The notes below the pieces were generated by a model. The model was given only the letters and a program-made list of their open reading frames with translations. It searched no databases and had not been told where the DNA came from. A stretch of DNA of 64,000 nucleotides, taken from NCBI GenBank assembly GCA_019054805.1, contig JAHQIY010000008.1, positions 2,217,501 through 2,281,500 of the forward strand, in the 5' to 3' direction. The translations under genes and the position numbers were made by a program. Source of the stretch: Brachionus manjavacas. Lineage: Eukaryota; Rotifera; Eurotatoria; Ploima; Brachionidae. How positions within the stretch are numbered: position 1 is the stretch's first letter; every line of letters begins with the position of its first letter. Positions 37,905 through 48,768 of this stretch are shown in pieces.

Positions 37905-38345
37905 CTTATTCACTCCTTGTGGAGCTTAGGGTCATTACTTTTGATTTCCACTCTAGTCGATCTTTTGCCTTTACCCTTTCTAATGTAGTGAATCCAACAT
38001 TACATTACATTACATCACCTAGATCTCACTAAAATAACATAGCTTTGATCCGCGTGCACAGGAGACGCGAAACATGCATCAGATCAAGCAAGTCTGATGG
38101 CTTGTTTAATTCAAAGAAGCTAAGCTATTGAGAAAGAAAAAAAAAGATTCCTGTTTTTTACCAATTTATTGAATAAATAATTTTAAAAAAAAATCTTATT
38201 TATTTATCTACCAGCCACCTACGGCTACCAATTGACAACCAGCGACCTTCAATGTCATTCTCATTTCGATGAACTCCATCGTGATTGTTGGCCTCCATGT
38301 TACTTTTGGTCGTTACGTCGTTTTTTTTTCGAGAATAAATTCTAG
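37905..38345 (-). mobile_element. LINE 3' relic interrupted by a short insertion
   Basis: The two outer parts (37905-37980 and 38246-38345) align end to end with the LINE relic at 39735-39905, for example GTCATTACTTTTGATTTCCA and TTTCGATGAACTCCATCGTG. Between them lie about 265 nt absent from the other copy, starting AGTGAATCC then (ATTAC)n and including GATCCGCGTGCACAGGAGAC. AATGT occurs at both junctions as a possible target duplication. This is a nested insertion of a small retroposon whose microsatellite end faces left. Confidence 0.65.
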
Positions 38346-38729
38346 AATTGAAATTCCTAACGAAATTTTCATATTTCTTATCAACTAAAATAAAATATTT
38401 TAGAAAAAATTTGATATGTTTGTCTTCTAGGTTAGAAAAATTAATTTTTGTAAAAATTTTTCAAATTCAAAAGATTGAATAAAATTTTTGAAGTAAATAA
38501 AAACTGATCTTAAATTATATCATTCAATTAAAATTATCTTTAGTTTTTGCTTGTGTTTGTCAACATTCATATCGAATTTCTACGATTCAAGATGTCTCTA
38601 AAACAAAATTATTCAAAATTAATATGCCTTGATCGTATTGTTAAAATTCTGTTTAATTAAGTATAGAATTTCTTAAGATTATCTTTAAGAAAGTCAAATA
38701 AAACCTTAAATTGATTTACAACAAACAGC

Positions 38730-38737
38730 TATAAAAA
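38730..38737 (+). promoter_or_regulatory. TATA box of the M15-like peptidase gene
   Basis: TATAAAAA, 54 nt upstream of the start codon at 38784, in an otherwise ordinary A/T context. Confidence 0.6.
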
Positions 38738-38783
38738 CACGCAAGAATGTGCGAATTTTTTAACAAGAAAAAAAAACATAAAA

Positions 38784-39577
38784 ATGTCAAAGCTAATTTT
38801 TTTGATAGCAGCAACTTTAATTGCAAGTAATTACCGATAAAATTATCTTAAATTGTAATTTAAGAAAAATTCCGTTTTTTCCCAAAGACATTGCTTGTGA
38901 CACTTGTGATTTTGCAAGTCATCCAACTTATGGAAGAGGTAGTTGTGTACAATCAGTATGGTGCCCAAATTCCTTGTATGTATCAGGTTTGTGTGAATCT
39001 AAACCAGCTAGTGTCAAATGCTGCTATTCAAATGGTCAGTCATCTAGTTTGCCATCAGTTTGCACATCAAGTGTAAAATTATCACAATACACAGCTATTA
39101 GTGTTTTGAATGCCAACGGAATCACTGTCAGTTCGTCAGGAAGTAAATCAACTTGAAAAAGTTAAAAAAATAAGAAATATCTAATTTTCTAAAGATTGTG
39201 CCAGCCGAACCAATCCAAAATGCACAGCTTTAGAACAGATAAATTGCAGAAGCATTGCTGAATTAGTCAATTACAAGAGGGCTAGTGGTTGCGCTGTGAT
39301 AATGACCGGTGGAACTGAAACTGGTCACTCAAGTGGAACTTATTCACACTGGACTGGATACAAAATTGACATTGGTTTGAACAGTTGTCATAGCTCTTAC
39401 ATAAGATGTACACACTTAAATACTCACTTTTTGAAATGATGTATAATTTTTAACATTTTCTTTAAAGCTCGATTTACCTATGCTGGAAAAAGAGGTGATG
39501 GTGCTGATTTGTACAAAGATGCTAGAGGCAATACTTGGGCTCTTGAAGGCCACCATTGGGATATTTTATTTCCTTAA
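38784..39577 (+). CDS. Secreted M15-like zinc peptidase (DD-peptidase fold)
   Basis: Four exons join in phase: 38784-38826, 38888-39142, 39195-39407, 39468-39577 (introns 61, 52 and 60 nt), giving 206 residues. The signal peptide is MSKLIFLIAATLIA. The N-terminal part (about 15-65) is a Cys-rich module (CDTCDF ... SVWC ... CCYSNG). The C-terminal half carries TYSHWTGYKID and EGHHWDI, which fit the M15/Hedgehog-type zinc site S-H-x2-G-x3-D plus a late His: ligands likely His151, Asp158 and His200. Bacterial M15 enzymes cut D-Ala-containing peptidoglycan peptides. A secreted animal copy suggests digestion of, or defence against, bacteria, and acquisition from microbes is possible, but its introns show it is domesticated. 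AATAAA follows 5 nt after the stop. The third donor (GTACAC) is weak; other exons are clear. Confidence 0.75.
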
Positions 39578-39619
39578 ATTGAATAAATTTTAGCTTTGAA
39601 ATTTAGTTTGACTAAATAA

Positions 39620-39990
39620 ATCTTTAAATGATTTTTTGTTTAGATTTTGAATTAAGGGTTCCTTGGTAAATTGATAGAGTAATGATATTTTTTAATCCCT
39701 GATTGTAATTTTGAAGCATGGAATTCAATTTATGATCCTCAAATTTTGACTTTTTTTCCTTATCCGCATCTTTTACGGTCATTACTTTTGATTTCCACTC
39801 AAGTCGATCTTTTTTCTTTACCCTTGCTTCTCCCCGTGTCATTCCCATTTCGATGAACTCCATCGTGATTGTTGACCTCCATGTTAGTGCTGGTCGTCTA
39901 ACCATAAGTCGTCCTTAAAATTTCCATTGAATAGCTCTTTTAGGTATTCGTGTTTCTTTCATCCTAAGAACATGCCCAAACCATCACAGT
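39620..39990 (-). mobile_element. LINE 3'-terminal relic
   Basis: The minus strand reads MVRRPALTWRSTITMEFIEM followed by GMTRGEARVKKKDRLEWKS. This is the characteristic tail of many non-LTR retrotransposon ORF2 proteins (R-R-P-x-x-T-W ... W-G-E-A-x-x-x-A-x-D-R-x-x-W). Upstream on the same strand the reading frame is broken (HVLRMKE-like debris). It is a 5'-truncated, degraded copy immediately downstream of the peptidase gene and a sister of the fragment at 37905-38345. Confidence 0.7.
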
Positions 39991-42354
39991 CTTTTATTCT
40001 TAATGCATTAAGTTTAAAAAATTAAGAATTGGCTTTTGCAAGTCTATTATTATTGTCAACTAAAAAAAAATTTAGTTGACAATAAAAACAAATTCTTTTG
40101 ATTTTTTTTAAGGTAAAAAAATATTTCAAAATTTACCAATTCAATACAATTTAAAAAAGGTATCTAAAAAATTCAATTATCGTTTAAAATTTATAGTAAG
40201 GTTTAAAATAAATAAATAACAAAAAGAAATAAATAATTCCGTGTTTTCCTTTGATTTTTTTTTTAATTTTTTCGAAGGAATAAAGAATTTTATTTTGAAT
40301 TGAGTTGTAAATCTATTAAAAAAACAGTAATTTTCAAATTGATAACTGAGCATCACATAATTAAAAGAATTTTAAATTTTGATCAATTTCCTTAATGATG
40401 GGATTATTAGGATAAAATTTAAAAAAAATATTTATTTATTAATTTATTAAAATTTCCTCTTTTCCGTCTATTTAAAATTTATTTTTGTCAATAACTTTCT
40501 AATTACTATTCATTATTATTTTATGCTTACTTTAGCTTTTTAAACAACTTTTTAAACTTTGGGTTTAGATCCGCATCAAACTCTGAAATTCTTAATTTAC
40601 ACCCGGTCAAATTTTAAATAAATATCTGTATAAAATACAATCTTTATTTAAGTCTTGATTTTGAGTTTTTATAGTTTTAGCGCTAGTTTTTTAAAATTTT
40701 TAAAAAATTCATCTTAATTTAATGTTTTTGTTTAATTTTTTCTTTTATTTATTTATTTATTTAATTAAGCCTCATAGGCAAGTTTAAGAACAAAAAAAAA
40801 ACATAAAAAATATCTATCTAAGTTAATTACATAATTACATAAATATTACAAATGAAATTGAATTATCTTGAAAAATCTACTTTTAGTAAGCCATTTAAAA
40901 TATTAAAATAATGGAAAAAGTTTTGTTTTTGTGACATATTTTAACTAATGAGTGAAACAACATATTCAATTGAATCAACCAAACCACGATTGTTCTTAAA
41001 AATATGATCAATTACAACAAGTGACGTCTTAGGACTGAAATCTAACGTATCAATGTGTATTTTTTTCCACATTTATTGTTTGCATTTATTGTGTTGAGAC
41101 ATTTTTTTGGTTAAAGAAATTATAATGATCTTTCAAAAAAACCAATAAATCATTGCAAATTTTACTTTGACGTATTTGCTTCAAAAAAAACATCTTGTGT
41201 TTCAAATACATTTGCTCTATTGACTCGACTTTTACTGCTTCTAACATTGCCCTAAATCTTGCAAATTTCTTAATACCAAATGCTCTTTACAGTAGTATAT
41301 TTTGTCTAATTCGTTAAGTTTCTTTTCAGCAATAAACGGGGGATCTAAATGATATCTGAAAATAGATTGACAAAATTGTTTGTATAAAAACCCAACAATT
41401 TTATAGATCAGGCAACTATTTTTTACTGTACAGTAAAATTTAAAACCAACTTGTACATATTTTTTCCTCGACTCTTCCTCTTTCTTTCCTCGAATTTTCT
41501 TTTATTCAGAAACTTAATTTCAGAAATAAAAATTAAACATTTTTTAATAATTCTTTTCAATTAAAACAAAATTGGCAATTTAATTTTTTTAACTCACTTT
41601 TATTTACATTTTCAATTTTTAAATAAATTAAAATTCAAAAGACTAAAATAGTTTTCATGATAGTATTTAAATTCCGTATCCCCTCTTTCGATTATGCTGT
41701 AGCAAAAACCAAAACACACTTTATGACCGTGCACTCAAGTAAATCTCGCCCATGTAAAACATGCTTGATTTAGAACGTATGGTCTTATAGTATTATCACA
41801 GGTTTAGGGCCGCATCAAATTCTTAATTTGATACACCATCAAAACTTGAGTTTAAGACAAAAAAAAAAAATGTTATTAAGGAATTTACGGCGAATTGTGT
41901 TGGGCCTTTGGAAAAAATGTAGTCCTCGAAACTGCATTCTTTATGTCTCAAGCACCAAATAAGTCTTTTGATTTTATGTGACTCGGTTAACAATGGAGCT
42001 TTTCCTAGCCGACGATAAAGATATCTTAAAAAAATCATAAAATTGAATTTTAAATAATAATTATTTTTCAAAATAGAAAAATATTTTTTAAATGAAAATA
42101 AATTATCTAGTTCGTATCTTAATTTAAGGATAACACTACTACTTAAAGTAATTCTGAATCTTTCCTTTATTTAAAAGAAAGCACTGAAGAAGAGACAAGG
42201 TTAACTTTAAAACTGTTTTTCTTAAAAAATATTTAGATAGAGTTTAATCAATTGATTAAAAATCCACCTAAATCACGGGATTTAAATCCGATTGGACTAG
42301 TTTGTAACGACTTAAAGATAATAACAAAAAAAAAATCTGTATTTCCTTTTTTGT

Positions 42355-42490
42355 TGATTTTTAACCATTTTCACCTTTTTCTACAAAAATTTACTGAAAT
42401 TTACGTCAATTTTCGTCAAAAAATTCAATTTATTTTCTTTACTTTTTCAAAAATTCGAAAAAAAAAATTTTTTTATGATATTTTTTTTCA
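42355..42490. repeat. AAATTTACG-type repeat, copy 1
   Basis: The stretch containing CAAAAATTTACTGAAATTTA then CGTCAATTTTCGTCAAAAAA resembles 52055-52110 (CAATAAAAATTTACGAAAAT, TTGCGTAAAAAA) in order and composition. It is followed in both places by a long T/A tract. A diverged dispersed repeat; its nature is unknown. Confidence 0.35.
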
Positions 42491-42817
42491 TTTTTTAAAT
42501 TAATAAAAAATGCCTTTAATCTAAACAAAGTTATTAATTTGAATCGAAAAATAACTTTAATTTACTGCTTCATACACAAATTATTATTTTTGATATTACT
42601 TAAGACACCATAATAGCGATGAAACAAATTAAAAAAAAATAATAATAATTTAAGATTTTATCATTTTGCGACTTGAAAGGTTAAATTTATTTGATTCGTC
42701 ATTGATGTATTATAATTTAACTTGTCAAAAAATTGGCCAAAAAAAATAAAAGTGACCGATTATTTTATTTTTTTACTATTAACAGCTTTTTACTATTATT
42801 TTATTCCTTTCTTTTTT

Positions 42818-42865
42818 TTTTAATCTGAAGGTGCATTAGCTCGGTACAGAAAACAAATAAAAAAT
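42818..42865. repeat. Short interspersed repeat family B, copy 3
   Basis: TTTAATCTGAAGGTGCATTA, GCTCGGTACAGAAAACAAAT, then an A-rich tail. It aligns with the copies at 5037 and 15559. Confidence 0.45.
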
Positions 42866-43149
42866 AATAGATAAATTAGTTTCATGTTCTAAAAAATAGA
42901 GTACTCTTTTTTAATGACTTGATATAAGAAGGGAACACATTTTAAAACTATTAACAATTGTTAAAGCTTAACTTTAGCTTAACTTAATAGAGTTTTATTG
43001 AATAAAACTCTATAAAAAATGAAAATTGTAAAAACTATGTTTTTTAACTATGTTAACTGGAATTTTTTTTAAATGGGTCAAATTTATTAATTTTTTAAGA
43101 CTTGTCATTAAAATTGATCTTAACTCTTTTTTAAAACCAGTGCTCATTT

Positions 43150-43999
43150 AGTAGTAGTAGTAGTTCTTGCTGCGAAATCCTAACAAGTAAGAAATCTGAG
43201 CTCATCACCGCTTAAAGGCGTATTTAGCTTTAGCAGCCAATTCTGTTAAACCTATCTAATGCTTCTTTGAAGCCATTAACTGTCTTAACTTTAACCACCT
43301 CCTCAAGAAGTCTATTCCAGTGCGGAGCTACTCTGTTCGAGAAAAAAACGTGTCTAGCACTCACTGCGGCAGAAAAATCATTTCTTTTTTGTGCTGGAAA
43401 ACTATCTCTTTGAACTTTTGCGCTGTTTCCTCTTAACCTCATTATCGGTCCATTTCTGTCAACAGGATCCAGAAGTTCTCTGGTAAACGACACTTTTTCA
43501 TGACCGTTAATCACTTTAAAAACCTCAATCAAATCACCTCTCACCCTTCTCTCACTAAGTTTTGTTAAACCCAATCTGGCAAGCCTTTCCTCGAATGAAA
43601 TTTCTCTTAGTGACCAAGGAATTTTCGTTGCACGCTCTTGTATTTTTTCCAACGCTTTTACGTCACCTTTTTTGCTCGGATTCCAAACTTGAACTGCATA
43701 GTCGAGGTGAGGTCTAACCAAAGACATATAAAGCTTCAACCAAAGAGTTTCTTCTCTGCTTAAAAATGTTCTTTTAAGAATTCCTAGTACTTTATTTGCT
43801 TTCGCGCACGCGTTTTTTACTTGACATGTCCATTTAAGGTCTGAAGACACCATAACGCCTAGATCTTTTTCACACTCAGTGGTACACAGTTGATTTTTAT
43901 CCAATCCCTCTTTTCCCGATGTTTCATACGAAAATCTAGCATTTAGCCTTCCAAAATGCATAATCTTACATTTTTGAGCACAGAGACCCATTCTCCATA
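43150..43999 (-). mobile_element. 5'-truncated CR1-like LINE with intact C-terminal frame
   Basis: An uninterrupted minus-strand frame of about 253 codons (43991-43230). It contains KCKIMHFG, EKDLGVMVSSDLKW, LYMSLVRPHLDYAVQVWNPS, RRVRGDLIEVFKVING and NRVAPHWNRLLEEVV, the standard order at the end of CR1/jockey-group reverse transcriptase ORFs. The polymerase core with its YADD-type motif is missing, so this is only the C-terminal third. The 3' end runs into (CTA)n at about 43151-43165, a CR1-style microsatellite tail. The absence of stops or frameshifts indicates recent insertion, and the base composition is clearly less AT-rich than the flanks. Confidence 0.85.
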
Positions 44000-45924
44000 T
44001 TTTATATAAGTTATTATATAATTTGATTTTATAAAATTAATTTTTTTTTTCTAAATAAAATATTTCTTTTTGATTTTTTTCTCATCTCTTTATATTATCT
44101 AACTTTGGTAAATTATGAAAATATTCCTAATTTGATTAAATTTTTAATTAAATTTGTTATTTTTTTTAATTTTAAAAACATATATTTAGATAATAGAAAA
44201 TTCAGTCAATCGATTGAAAAGATAAATTCTATTTCAAAAAGTGTGAAAAATTTTCCTCTTACTTTGTTTCAATAATATTAAAAAATAACCAATTATGAAT
44301 TAAATCTAAGATCATTAAGAACTCGAAATTTGTGTTCACACAATTGAATAGCTAAAATAAATATTACAAAAAAAATTTTGATCAGATTGCTATTGACAGG
44401 AAAGATACAAATAATAAAAACAAACAACACATATTGACAGAAAATATCAAAATTTTAATTCTAATGAAAAAATAAAAAACAATTAATTTTTTGTGTTGAT
44501 TGCCAATAGATGTAAAGAAATTTTTACGATTTTTTTTTCAATTATAGTTTTTGTTAAAATTTAATCATGAAAAATTTATATGATCTTTATCTGCATTCTA
44601 AAATATGGTCTTTACTATAAAATTAACCAAAAAATTCTATGTAAAAACAACAATCTGTTAAATTTAGCCGATTCATAGTCTGGAGATTATTTTTAAGTTA
44701 GTAATTATTTTCTTTATTTTTTTTTAAAATAAATTAATATTCTTAAATCAATAATTTTCAATCATAATTTAAAAACCGCTAAAATTAAAATAATTACCAA
44801 TTAAAAGTTTTAAACAAACTAACTGTTTTTTTGAACAGGTTATAATATCTTTTTATTCAACATTTTTTTTTCTATCGAAACTTTTTTTATCGCTTTTCTC
44901 CTTATGGATTTTAATTTGAATTAAAAACACTTTGCTAAAATAAAAATATTCTGAATTCAAAAAGCCAAAAATTTAAATCATATTTAATTGAAAAAAAAAA
45001 CATTAATTAATTTTTTATTTTAAAAATAAAAATTTTGGCGAAGAAAAATTTCCAGGGCGGCTTCTTCTCATCAGCCCTCATGATTACAATTTTGATTATT
45101 CAAGTTTTAATTATTAGAAAAAAATAAAGAATTTAGACGAAGCTTTATTTGCATTTAAACTTTTAAAAAAAAATTGCTCTGAGTTTGGTAGGTTTGGAAA
45201 AAGCATTTAACACTAGAATGGCCGTTGTCAATTTGACACCGTCTTTTATTAAGAATATCTATAGAAAGGGTTTTTAAAAAACTATTCTATTTTGTTCATT
45301 TAACTCAAATATGTTAGATTAAAATAGGGAAATATAAAAAAAATGAAATGTAAAATGAAAAAAATTTATGAATTTTTCGATATTTTCTTAAAGATTTTCT
45401 TGACGAGCTCAAAGATTGGAAAATCCGAATCTTCTTAAATAAAATATATATAATATAAAATTCTTAATACTTTTAAATAGAGATTCACACAAATTTTGCA
45501 AACTTACGCAATAGATGAAAAAAAAATTGTTTCCCGTTGTTTCATCTGCAGATTTGTTTTTTTCCTTAAGTCCATTTGTATTGGAAGCTTTTATGAAATT
45601 TCACAATGCCATTTCTTGGTTTATTTTTTTATTTTTTTTTTTAAACAGTGAAAATAAAGATAAAAATTTTAAAAAAAGTAAGCTTGATGATTAAATTATG
45701 AAATTAATTCTATAGCTCTTAAAAATAAAAATTAAAGAATTGCTGCTGTTTGAAACCCCCAATTACACTCATGTCAACGGAATTTGGACGAGAAAAAAAA
45801 ATTTCCAGATTTTTTTAAAGTGGATTTTGTGAAATTCAGTACAAAATCATAAAAAGGACAGGAAAAAATTCTATCAACTTTTTTTTCTAAAAGTTTAAAA
45901 TTAGTCCTGTGCATGCAGCATAGT
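44000..45924. other. AT-rich intergenic sequence
   Basis: No gene, RNA or clear element. One small GC-rich island at about 45053-45082 (CCAGGGCGGCTTCTTCTCAT then CAGCCCTCATG), able to form a short AGGGC/GCCCT stem, may be a fragment of a retroelement end. Confidence 0.5.
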
Positions 45925-46200
45925 AATAATAATAATGGGAAGGCGCTTATCTCCTTTCCATGTACCTTTTTGAGCAACGGCTCCGATCTGACACAGAGAT
46001 TACTGCATCGAGATGATCATCTACACTGCAATTATTACCCAGTCGAAACTGGTGCCCCTATTTTTATGATGAAAGAGGTTTAAACATTCGCCCCGTTTTG
46101 CAGAGATATTTTGAAGATTTTTTCACCCTCAGCGGGTTTTGAACCCTCGATCCTCTGCTTGCATGACTAACACGCAAACCATTCGGCTATACGTTCTTTT
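45925..46200 (-). mobile_element. tRNA-derived SINE
   Basis: On the minus strand the head (about 46196-46126) is tRNA-like. An A-box-like TAGCCGAATGGTT is followed about 30 nt later by a B-box-like GAGGGTTCAAAACCC. Downstream is an unrelated body of about 170 nt (including AACGGGGCGAATGTTTAAAC and GGGGCACCAGTTTCGACTGG). It closes with ATTATTATTATTACTATG. Head, body and microsatellite tail together are diagnostic of a tRNA-derived SINE. The tail resembles the LINE end at 37440-37535, hinting at its mobilising partner. Confidence 0.75.
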
Positions 46201-47120
46201 AATGCAGCTTAGTGCAACATTCAAAAGTGCATCAAAAAATTTTTTTCAAAATTGCATTTCTAAATTTGCAGGGTTTAGCAGAAATTAAATTTCAATATAA
46301 TTGAGCGTAGTGAATTTTGCAGAGATTTAGCTGACATTGAAAGTTGATGCACTTTTGCATGCTGCATTCACGAAACTAATTTGAAACTTTAAGAAAAAAG
46401 TTAAATTTTTTTTAACACTTTGTTCTGTTGTTTTGTGCTGAACTTCACCAAAAAAGTGTCCAAAGCATATTCAAAATCTAAACGCCGTCTAATTCCGTTT
46501 CTACACATATTTTTATTTAAAGTTTAAAAAAAGGGTCTTAATTATTAAGCACATTTAATTGTTTTGATTTAAAATAAAGAATTATAAAAAAAATTGTTCA
46601 CATTTAAATTAAATTAGTCAATTTTTATTTCTACTCGGTCTCAATTAAAATTTCTTTGTTATTTTTAATAGTTGAAGGGCCATTTTTGTCCTTATCTGAA
46701 CAAAAAAGGTGAAAATTTCTGGTGACACAATCTCAATGTAAATTAATCATTGTAACATAGAATAATTTTTTATTTCAAAAAGGTTAGGGAAAGATACGAA
46801 AGCCAGTTTTCTTACAGCCAAAAATTAAAAGAGGTTAAAATTTTCAATGCTTTGCGTAAAATGAACATTTTGGTTTTTAATTTTTCCATGGTAAGATTAA
46901 AAGCCAGAAGAATGTATGAGGATATTCATCCAAGCAAACAGAATAAAAAAATTGTAAAAATTTTGATTTTTTTTCATATATTTTTTTTAAAATTGAATTA
47001 TCAAGAGGGAATAAAAAAAAAAGCATCTTTAGATAATTATTTTTTTTTCAACTTTTTTCCATTTGCCTTTGACAAGAGATTTTCGGTGAATTGGCTGTCT
47101 AAAAAAGTTTTATTTTGAGT
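46201..47120. other. AT-rich intergenic sequence
   Basis: No convincing gene. Short frames exist but are A/T-run driven. The boundary with the more complex sequence after about 47120 is abrupt. Confidence 0.45.
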
Positions 47121-48140
47121 TTGGACTTTACAGTGTTAATTATGCTGACTTTAGTTTATTAACAAGTGAAGAGGCGTTAAAAGGTGAGAGGTTAACGCTG
47201 CTTATCAGCCCTAATTGGACTCAATTGGAACGTCTGCGTCTCAGAGGCAAATCAGCATCACAATTCAGTCAGATTTAAATGTTCAATTCACTCGACCATT
47301 TAGTGTTGTTATTTATCCAAAGCGAGCACACAATTTGATCGCTTGCGTAATTAGACTAGACAGTTTCGTTAAGATCATAAAGCAAGTGAAACAATCATCC
47401 GGATATGGTCAATAATACGGCAACACATGGCCCCATTGGTCCAGCATATTTACATTGCACATTAGTGAAAAGCAAACAGATAGTAGACAATCATTACGCA
47501 AAGAGAAAAAATAAGAAATAAAAGATTTTGGCAAATCAGACTGTCTATTAAGTTTGCACAGACTGTTAATTAAACAAACAAATTGATGCAATTGGAGACG
47601 GACAATTTGCCGACTTAAACACGTAGCAATTTATCAATTTCACTAGCATATATAGATCGGTTTTATCAAGCATAGCATATTTTGTAGGGTTGACTTTAGT
47701 CAATTAAATGGCATGAAATTCGAGGATAGTCGAAACGCTGGCTTTGAACGCTTTTAGTGCGCTGAGTGCTCTGCTACACTTGGCGGACACAGGGCGCTTC
47801 AAAAAGAGCGTGAAAATTGAGAAAGTTGCAGATCTAACTTAACATTGCGTGTGTGTGAGAGAGCGAGTGTGGAATCTTTTGCTTGTGAAGGTGGGCTAAT
47901 CAGGAAGGAATTGAGCATGGGGAAGTTTGATTAGTAGAAAATATTGAGTTTCAATTTAATTAGAGAGTGTTGATTAGATTTTTGTGCGAGAAGGGACGCA
48001 AAGGTTTGTAGTAATGCGAGTCGTGCCAATTAATGGGAATAGAAAAATAATTAAAAAAGAAAATAAACAGAGAGTAAATTAGATGAGGTTTTGTCTCTGT
48101 GATTAAATTTTGGTCTAAGCCTATAAGAGAGAAAAGAGGG
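47121..48140 (+). promoter_or_regulatory. Complex upstream region of the BEN-domain gene
   Basis: About 1 kb with almost none of the homopolymer filler seen elsewhere and no long frame. Visible motifs include GCTTATCAG (GATA-type), CCCCATTGGT (inverted CCAAT), TTGCGTAATTA and several TGACTTTAGT-like repeats (about 47151 and 47690). The position just upstream of the GC-rich gene and the unusual complexity suggest promoter or enhancer function. This is inference from composition and location. Confidence 0.4.
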
Positions 48141-48279
48141 CTAGCGGAGTGAATTCAACTTTGTCGGCAGCTACTCGTTCGAGGTGTGAACGATTTGCCG
48201 CTCGAACAAAGACGCACGATCCGTGTTCACACGCCAGTCACTCCGACTACGACTTGAACGGGGATCGCGCGTATTTATG
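48141..48279 (+). other. Candidate first exon of the BEN-domain gene
   Basis: A GC-richer segment ending at a donor (GATCGCGC followed by GTATTT). Its frame ...HASHSDYDLNGDR leaves two bases, which fits the acceptor at 48769 in phase. It has no in-frame ATG after the preceding stop, so it may be mostly 5' leader or begin at an upstream exon. Similar composition to the main exon supports its belonging to the gene. Confidence 0.35.
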
Positions 48280-48700
48280 CTCAAACTTAACTTGGATATA
48301 CGCCATCACGTCTCTCTCTACTTTAATTCACTATTATTCTAATTTTTGAATTTCATTTCAAACCACAGATCAAAAATTTCAATCCAATTAAGAAATAAAT
48401 AAATTTTTTTTCTTCTTCCTGACCAAAAATGCCCATTGCATTGTCCACTGTTTGATTCTAATTGATTGATTGAATTATCTAATTAATTTAATCAAATTAA
48501 CATTTAAATTTTTATTTAGATCCAAATAAAAATGTTGTTTTTATACAAATAAAAAAAAAAGAAGAAGAAGAAACTATTTGACTTGACCACATACACACGC
48601 ACACACTAGCTTTATTTAATCACCATGATCATCTTAGACTGCATCCATGATCAATTCTAGGCCCCCAAATTACTCAATTGCAAAATGTAATTACCGGACA

Positions 48701-48710
48701 GTCACGTGAC
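48701..48710. promoter_or_regulatory. GTCACGTGAC palindromic E-box
   Basis: A perfect 10-bp palindrome containing CACGTG, flanked as in sites for USF/MITF/TFEB-type bHLH-zip factors, 59 nt before the acceptor of the BEN exon. It lies in a putative first intron. The same 10-mer also occurs inside a spectrin-gene exon (about 10912-10921), so chance is possible. Confidence 0.35.
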
Positions 48711-48768
48711 TACTTTTTTTTCTATAACTCTTTTTGTTTTTTGTTTCTATTTTGTGCATCACCACTAG

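Larger units (their letters stand above)
39991..43149. other. Gene-free region with decayed coding debris
   Basis: Mostly A/T-rich. Between about 40930 and 41370 the minus strand shows fragments such as YHLDPPFIAEKKLNELDKIY and DFSPKTSLVVIDHIFKNNRG in different frames with stops, probably an old retroelement or pseudogene. Repeat copies at 42355-42490 and 42818-42865 are listed separately. No intact gene is visible. Confidence 0.45.

Noticed and set aside
40930..41370. Protein-like fragments on the minus strand (DPPFIAEKKLNELDKIY etc.)
   Set aside because: Multiple stops and frame changes, no splice sites that repair them and no firm family match. Mentioned only as debris.
46852..47118. 88-codon plus-strand frame
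   Set aside because: Composition is dominated by Phe/Lys from T and A runs; no family motif.
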